Shown here in pieces: positions 5,640-8,621 of a stretch of DNA of 8,621 nucleotides. Where the stretch lies: assembly GCA_000495415.1 (NCBI GenBank), contig AWGX01000149.1, forward strand, positions 1 through 8,621, in the 5' to 3' direction. Each line of letters opens with the position of its first letter. Within the stretch, counting starts at the first letter, position 1. Below the pieces are notes generated by a model, which was given only the letters and a program-made list of their open reading frames with translations, was not told where the DNA came from and made no database searches. The translations under genes and the position numbers were made by a program. The DNA is from Smithella sp. ME-1. GTDB lineage: Bacteria; Desulfobacterota; Syntrophia; Syntrophales; Smithellaceae.

Positions 5640-7163
5640 ATGATAGATTACAAAAGCAAATTTAATTCAATTTTTTTATCGCTGGTAAAATACGGCAGGT
5701 TACTATGGAAATACTTGTCGTTTAGCCTTGCTGATAATTATTTCTCCATCGCCAAAGTCGTCTCTATATCAATTGAAGATGATGGCATTTATTTTATCTC
5801 CGGGACAAAGATATTCTGGAAGGTATCAATTGATTATTTTAAAAAATTCCCATTGGAAGAAAACAAAGAACTTACTCCGGAATATTTTTCCACGGTAGTT
5901 TCTAAAAGTGTCGGCGAAATGGAAGCAGCTAAAGCTTCATTTATCTTGAGTATACCCAGATCGTGGACAATCGTGCAAATAGCCGAATTTCCCGTAACAG
6001 TTAAGGATGATTTAGCCAATGTAATTCGTTACGAGCTTGATCGTCTTACACCACTGACACCCGAAAACGCCTATTATGATTACAAAGTAATTGAAGAACA
6101 TCAGGATAAAATAAAAGTCTTATTGAGTGTAGCCAGAGCTGACCGGATAAATCCTTTTCTGGAAGCTCTGCGCGGTAAAAACATAAAAATTGAAAAAATA
6201 AGCATCAGCGCTTTTGTGCTCAAAAAGCTGATTAAAGATACTTACAAAAGCAAAAACTCAATTTTTGTGTCCGCAAAGGAAAAGTCTTATGAATGTGGCG
6301 CGATTATCAATGATTTTACTGTCGTCTCCATATCGGGCACGGTACAGTCTATGGATGATTCTCAGATTGATAAAATCATCAAAGCAACACATCCGCTTAT
6401 TGATCTTATGACAAAAAACGGCAAACAGGTAAAATTCGTAATCAATACTGATAAAAACCTCTATAAACTAGTTTTCGAAAAACTGTCTAAATTTCCGGTT
6501 CTCAATTTGAACCGGGATACTAAACTCAACCTGCCGAAAAGCAACAAAGATATTTCTTCTTTTGCCCTTGGCTACTTTTTTGAAACAGTTACCGCCGATC
6601 AAAATGAATTTAATTTATTGTCTGTTAAAAACGGGAAAGAAAAAAAGATGCCGTTTATTGTAACCGCAATATTACTTACGGTAATTCTTTTAATTGGTGC
6701 GTTCTATCTCTTATCTCCCATCATTGCCGGTCAACAAAGTATCGAACAGATAGATGAACGCATAAATTCGTTAAAACCCGAAATAAAGAAAATAGAAGCA
6801 TTAAAAAAAGAGATTGAAACAATATCATCGGAAATTAAAGCAATTAATAATTTCAAAAAACATAACATACCTGCAATCGATATTTTGAAAGAAATCACGA
6901 AAATATTACCGGCTAAAACATGGCTCACAAGAGTAAGGATTTCTGAAAATGTGGTTGAAATCGAAGGGTATGCTTCATCAGCTACGGAAATTATTTCCAA
7001 ACTGGAAAATTCCAGGTATTTTCAAAAAGCAGAATTCATGTCTCCCACGTTCCGGGATCAGCGGCAAAATAATGAGCGTTTTGTAATTAAAACTGAACTG
7101 AAAAATGAAAATAAACCGACCAGGCAAGAAGAAACAGGCAAAAAAAATGAAAAGAAAAAGTAA
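5640..7163 (+). CDS. gspL: Type II secretion assembly protein GspL with PilM-like and PilN-like halves
   Basis: GspL is the inner-membrane protein that recruits GspE and binds GspM. The 507-residue product has three parts. Residues about 35-300 form a PilM/actin-like cytoplasmic domain, recognisable from SIPRSW (Pro106-Arg107) and the YELDRLTPLTPE motif starting at Tyr131. A single membrane helix spans about 339-359. A Lys/Glu-rich coiled coil (about 366-412) then leads to a PilN-like periplasmic domain from about 416 (LKEITKILPAKTWLTRV, the IEGYASS stretch, and a C-terminal RFVIKTEL). The protein therefore resembles a PilM-PilN fusion. The C-terminus is highly basic. AAGAAG at 5625-5630 may be a weak ribosome-binding site for ATG 5640. 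The 3' end overlaps gspM by 17 bases. Confidence 0.9.
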   Translation: MIDYKSKFNSIFLSLVKYGRLLWKYLSFSLADNYFSIAKVVSISIEDDGIYFISGTKIFWKVSIDYFKKFPLEENKELTPEYFSTVVSKSVGEMEAAKASFILSIPRSWTIVQIAEFPVTVKDDLANVIRYELDRLTPLTPENAYYDYKVIEEHQDKIKVLLSVARADRINPFLEALRGKNIKIEKISISAFVLKKLIKDTYKSKNSIFVSAKEKSYECGAIINDFTVVSISGTVQSMDDSQIDKIIKATHPLIDLMTKNGKQVKFVINTDKNLYKLVFEKLSKFPVLNLNRDTKLNLPKSNKDISSFALGYFFETVTADQNEFNLLSVKNGKEKKMPFIVTAILLTVILLIGAFYLLSPIIAGQQSIEQIDERINSLKPEIKKIEALKKEIETISSEIKAINNFKKHNIPAIDILKEITKILPAKTWLTRVRISENVVEIEGYASSATEIISKLENSRYFQKAEFMSPTFRDQRQNNERFVIKTELKNENKPTRQEETGKKNEKKK

Positions 7164-7701
7164 TTTTTTAATTATAGCCATTCCTTTAATAATTATACTG
7201 ACTGCGGGAGTAATTTATGAATACGTAATAAAAGGTATCCGTGAAGAAGTCAGCTCTGTCAATGATTTGAAGATGGTAAAAATACAAACTTTGCAAAAAT
7301 ACATGGATGCAATTAATCAAAAAAGCGATCTGGAAAAGCAAATTCTGGCGCTTAAAGATTTGCGCCAGAGCGAGAATATTAAAATTATGGCAGCGCAAAC
7401 ACCGGCTATCGCAGCTGCTAATCTGCAGGATTCGGTTAAGATAATTATTGCGGGCAGAGGCGGTACGATCAATTCTGAAAGAGTGGAAAAACCTGAAGAA
7501 CTGGGAACATTTAAAGTCACTCATGTAGTATTGGATGTTATCTTTCCTGATATTAGAGCTCTTTCCGATACTCTTTTTGCAATTGAAACGCAGACTCCTT
7601 ATTTGGTTGTCAAAGAAATGGATGTTCGGGTAAGAAATTACACTGATCCCAGAGACTTGATTGCAAAAATAAAAGTTGCGGCATTAACAGGTGTGCAATA
7701 A
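7147..7701 (+). CDS. gspM: Type II secretion protein GspM, PilO-like (subtype b)
   Basis: GspM is the single-pass inner-membrane partner of GspL. The product has 184 residues from ATG 7147: a basic start MKRKSN, one membrane helix at about 7-28, a coiled coil of about 60 residues, and a small alpha/beta domain with the TPAIAAANLQDSV segment, GTFKVTHVVLDV, and TPYLVVKEMDVRV. This layout fits the 'T2SS protein M subtype b' / PilO ferredoxin-like fold. An in-frame ATG at 7105 would add 14 mostly basic residues and lengthen the overlap with gspL to 59 bases; 7147 is preferred because the leader before the helix is then normal and AGG lies eight bases upstream, though this is weak evidence. gspC follows after two bases. 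Confidence 0.8.
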   Translation: MKRKSNFLIIAIPLIIILTAGVIYEYVIKGIREEVSSVNDLKMVKIQTLQKYMDAINQKSDLEKQILALKDLRQSENIKIMAAQTPAIAAANLQDSVKIIIAGRGGTINSERVEKPEELGTFKVTHVVLDVIFPDIRALSDTLFAIETQTPYLVVKEMDVRVRNYTDPRDLIAKIKVAALTGVQ

Positions 7702-7703
7702 AC

Positions 7704-8369
7704 ATGAGATCGATGAAAAGTTTTCTAAAAAATATTAATGTTTTTAATATATTGCTTTTAATATTGGCAATATTTTTATATTTTGAACTGGAAGGATTGC
7801 TTGTTAATAAAAATACTTTTTCATTTACGAAATCAAAAGAAGTTTCGACCGGGAATGAAGAAAAAGTAATTGATGAAAGTATCGCCAAGTATTCGGACTA
7901 TGCTGTCATAACAGAAAAAAATCTTTTTAACCCTCTTAGAAAAATGCTTTCAGAAATAAAAGAAGATCAACAAATGGCCACGCCGGATATTATTCTTTTT
8001 GGAACTTTAATTACAGGTGATAAAAAAATAGCCTATATCGAGGATAGAAAAAGCCCCTACTCCACGCAGGGAAGAGGGAAAAGACAAGTTGCAGTCAATG
8101 AGGGAACGATGATTGCCGGATATAAATTAGAAAAAATTAACGCAGAATCAATATTACTGGTTCATGGTGAAAATAAAATTACGGTCACTTTAAATACTAG
8201 AAAAGAAAGGACGCAAAATGAAGCACAGGCAAAGACAGCTTTAACCGGTGCTTCACCCGATTTAACATCCCGACAACCGGTTCCACCCGTGCAACTACAA
8301 ACAAGGCACAAGCCTTATATGCCACCGCTACCACCATTACCTCCGAAACCAGTCGTAAATACAAAGTAA
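7704..8369 (+). CDS. gspC: GspC/PulC-like inner-membrane protein without PDZ domain
   Basis: GspC links the inner-membrane platform to the secretin. The 221-residue product has a short cytoplasmic start, a membrane helix at about 13-30, a linker, and a homology-region domain at about 62-165. That domain is recognisable from the EKNLFNP motif (71-77), DIILFGTLI, KKIAYIEDR, and a VNEGTMIAGYKLEKI segment. This matches the GspC HR / PilP-like fold. Instead of a PDZ or coiled-coil domain, the C-terminus is a proline-rich tail (about 190-217, with PPLPPLPP). The gene starts two bases after gspM and is the last gene on this strand. A weak AGGTG at 7689-7693 could be its ribosome-binding site; Met4 is an alternative start. 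GspC usually begins T2S operons, so its position here is unusual. Confidence 0.8.
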   Translation: MRSMKSFLKNINVFNILLLILAIFLYFELEGLLVNKNTFSFTKSKEVSTGNEEKVIDESIAKYSDYAVITEKNLFNPLRKMLSEIKEDQQMATPDIILFGTLITGDKKIAYIEDRKSPYSTQGRGKRQVAVNEGTMIAGYKLEKINAESILLVHGENKITVTLNTRKERTQNEAQAKTALTGASPDLTSRQPVPPVQLQTRHKPYMPPLPPLPPKPVVNTK

Positions 8370-8408
8370 CGGCAAGTATTGTCTGAAACTTTATAGAAGT
8401 CTGAGTTC

Positions 8409-8621
8409 TTACCTGAACAAATCTTCCTTTTCGTCGCCCATGCCGCCGGCTTTATCTTGTGGCATAGCGTCATCCAAAAAGGCTTCATTAATTCCCTTTT
8501 CCAAAATGCCGGCGGGTTTCCCTGTCTGAGAATTAACTTTCATAAAAACAATGCCCTGGGGAACAGGGAAAGATTCCACAGGTGTATTCTGCAGAGCCTT
8601 TTCCATAAAATAAAGCCAGAT
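8409..8621 (-). CDS. mrcA: Penicillin-binding protein 1A, C-terminal fragment (cut by window edge)
   Basis: Only the last 70 codons are present; the frame runs open through base 8621, so the gene starts outside the window. The fragment reads IWLYFMEKAL, then PVESFPVPQGIVFMKVN, the typical end of the transpeptidase domain in class A penicillin-binding proteins of the PBP1A family. These bifunctional periplasmic enzymes polymerise and cross-link peptidoglycan. A hydrophilic Asp/Lys-rich tail ends in EKEDLFR. The active-site residues lie upstream and cannot be seen. The Met codon at 8604-8606 is internal. The gene converges on gspC with 39 bases between their stops and is probably unrelated to secretion. 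The symbol mrcA is by family and could equally be ponA. Confidence 0.8.
   Translation of the reverse strand: MWLYFMEKALQNTPVESFPVPQGIVFMKVNSQTGKPAGILEKGINEAFLDDAMPQDKAGGMGDEKEDLFR

Noticed and set aside
8370..8408. A bidirectional terminator between gspC and the PBP1A gene
   Set aside because: Only a 4-bp stem (ACTT/AAGT) and a repeated GTCTGA at 8381 and 8399 are present; no stable hairpin with a T-run in either direction.
8409..8606. A complete 65-residue minus-strand gene starting at 8606
   Set aside because: The frame is open upstream to the window edge and the extra residues IWLYF continue the PBP1A pattern, so it is the end of a larger gene.

Overview
The window carries most of a type II secretion (T2S) operon on the + strand. 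A second gene, truncated by the window edge, lies convergent to it at the right end. The gene order is gspE, gspF, gspH, gspI, gspJ, gspK, gspL, gspM, gspC, followed by the 3' end of a penicillin-binding protein 1A gene on the - strand. The genome is AT-rich and Gram-negative. GspL carries a PilN-like periplasmic half, GspM looks like the 'subtype b' family, and the intergenic DNA is filled with degenerate 7-8 bp tandem repeats and a TGTCATT...AATGACA palindromic element. Together these suggest a Desulfobacterota/deltaproteobacterial lineage (for example the Syntrophus/Smithella group). That placement is an inference from style; no taxonomic marker gene is present.

Layout. 1-41: short leader with a perfect 16-bp palindrome. 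42-1556: gspE, the assembly ATPase. 1557-2756: gspF, the inner-membrane platform protein, starting on a TTG directly after the gspE stop. 2753-2806: octamer and heptamer tandem repeats, in the place where the major pseudopilin gene gspG normally sits. 2793-4316: three pseudopilin genes, gspH, gspI and gspJ. 4317-4631: a 315-bp non-coding, repeat-built interval holding a ~99-bp palindromic element. 4632-5636: gspK. 5640-8369: gspL, gspM and gspC, tightly packed or overlapping. 8409-8621: C-terminal 70 codons of PBP1A on the opposite strand.

How the parts work together. GspE hydrolyses ATP in the cytoplasm, docked on GspL, and drives GspF to add pseudopilins to a periplasmic pseudopilus. GspH, GspI, GspJ and GspK are the minor pseudopilins; GspI, GspJ and GspK form the tip. 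GspL and GspM form the inner-membrane ring, and GspC would link this platform to the outer-membrane secretin. Three expected parts are absent from the window: the major pseudopilin GspG, the secretin GspD, and the prepilin peptidase GspO. They must lie elsewhere if the system works.

Most unusual points: gspG is missing exactly at a repeat-filled junction whose repeats appear to supply the ribosome-binding site and start codon of gspH; the gspJ-gspK gap is a mosaic of repeats; and the end of the operon (PilM-PilN fusion, PilO-like, PilP/GspC-like) mirrors the pilMNOP order of type IV pilus operons. I found no evidence of a wholly new system.
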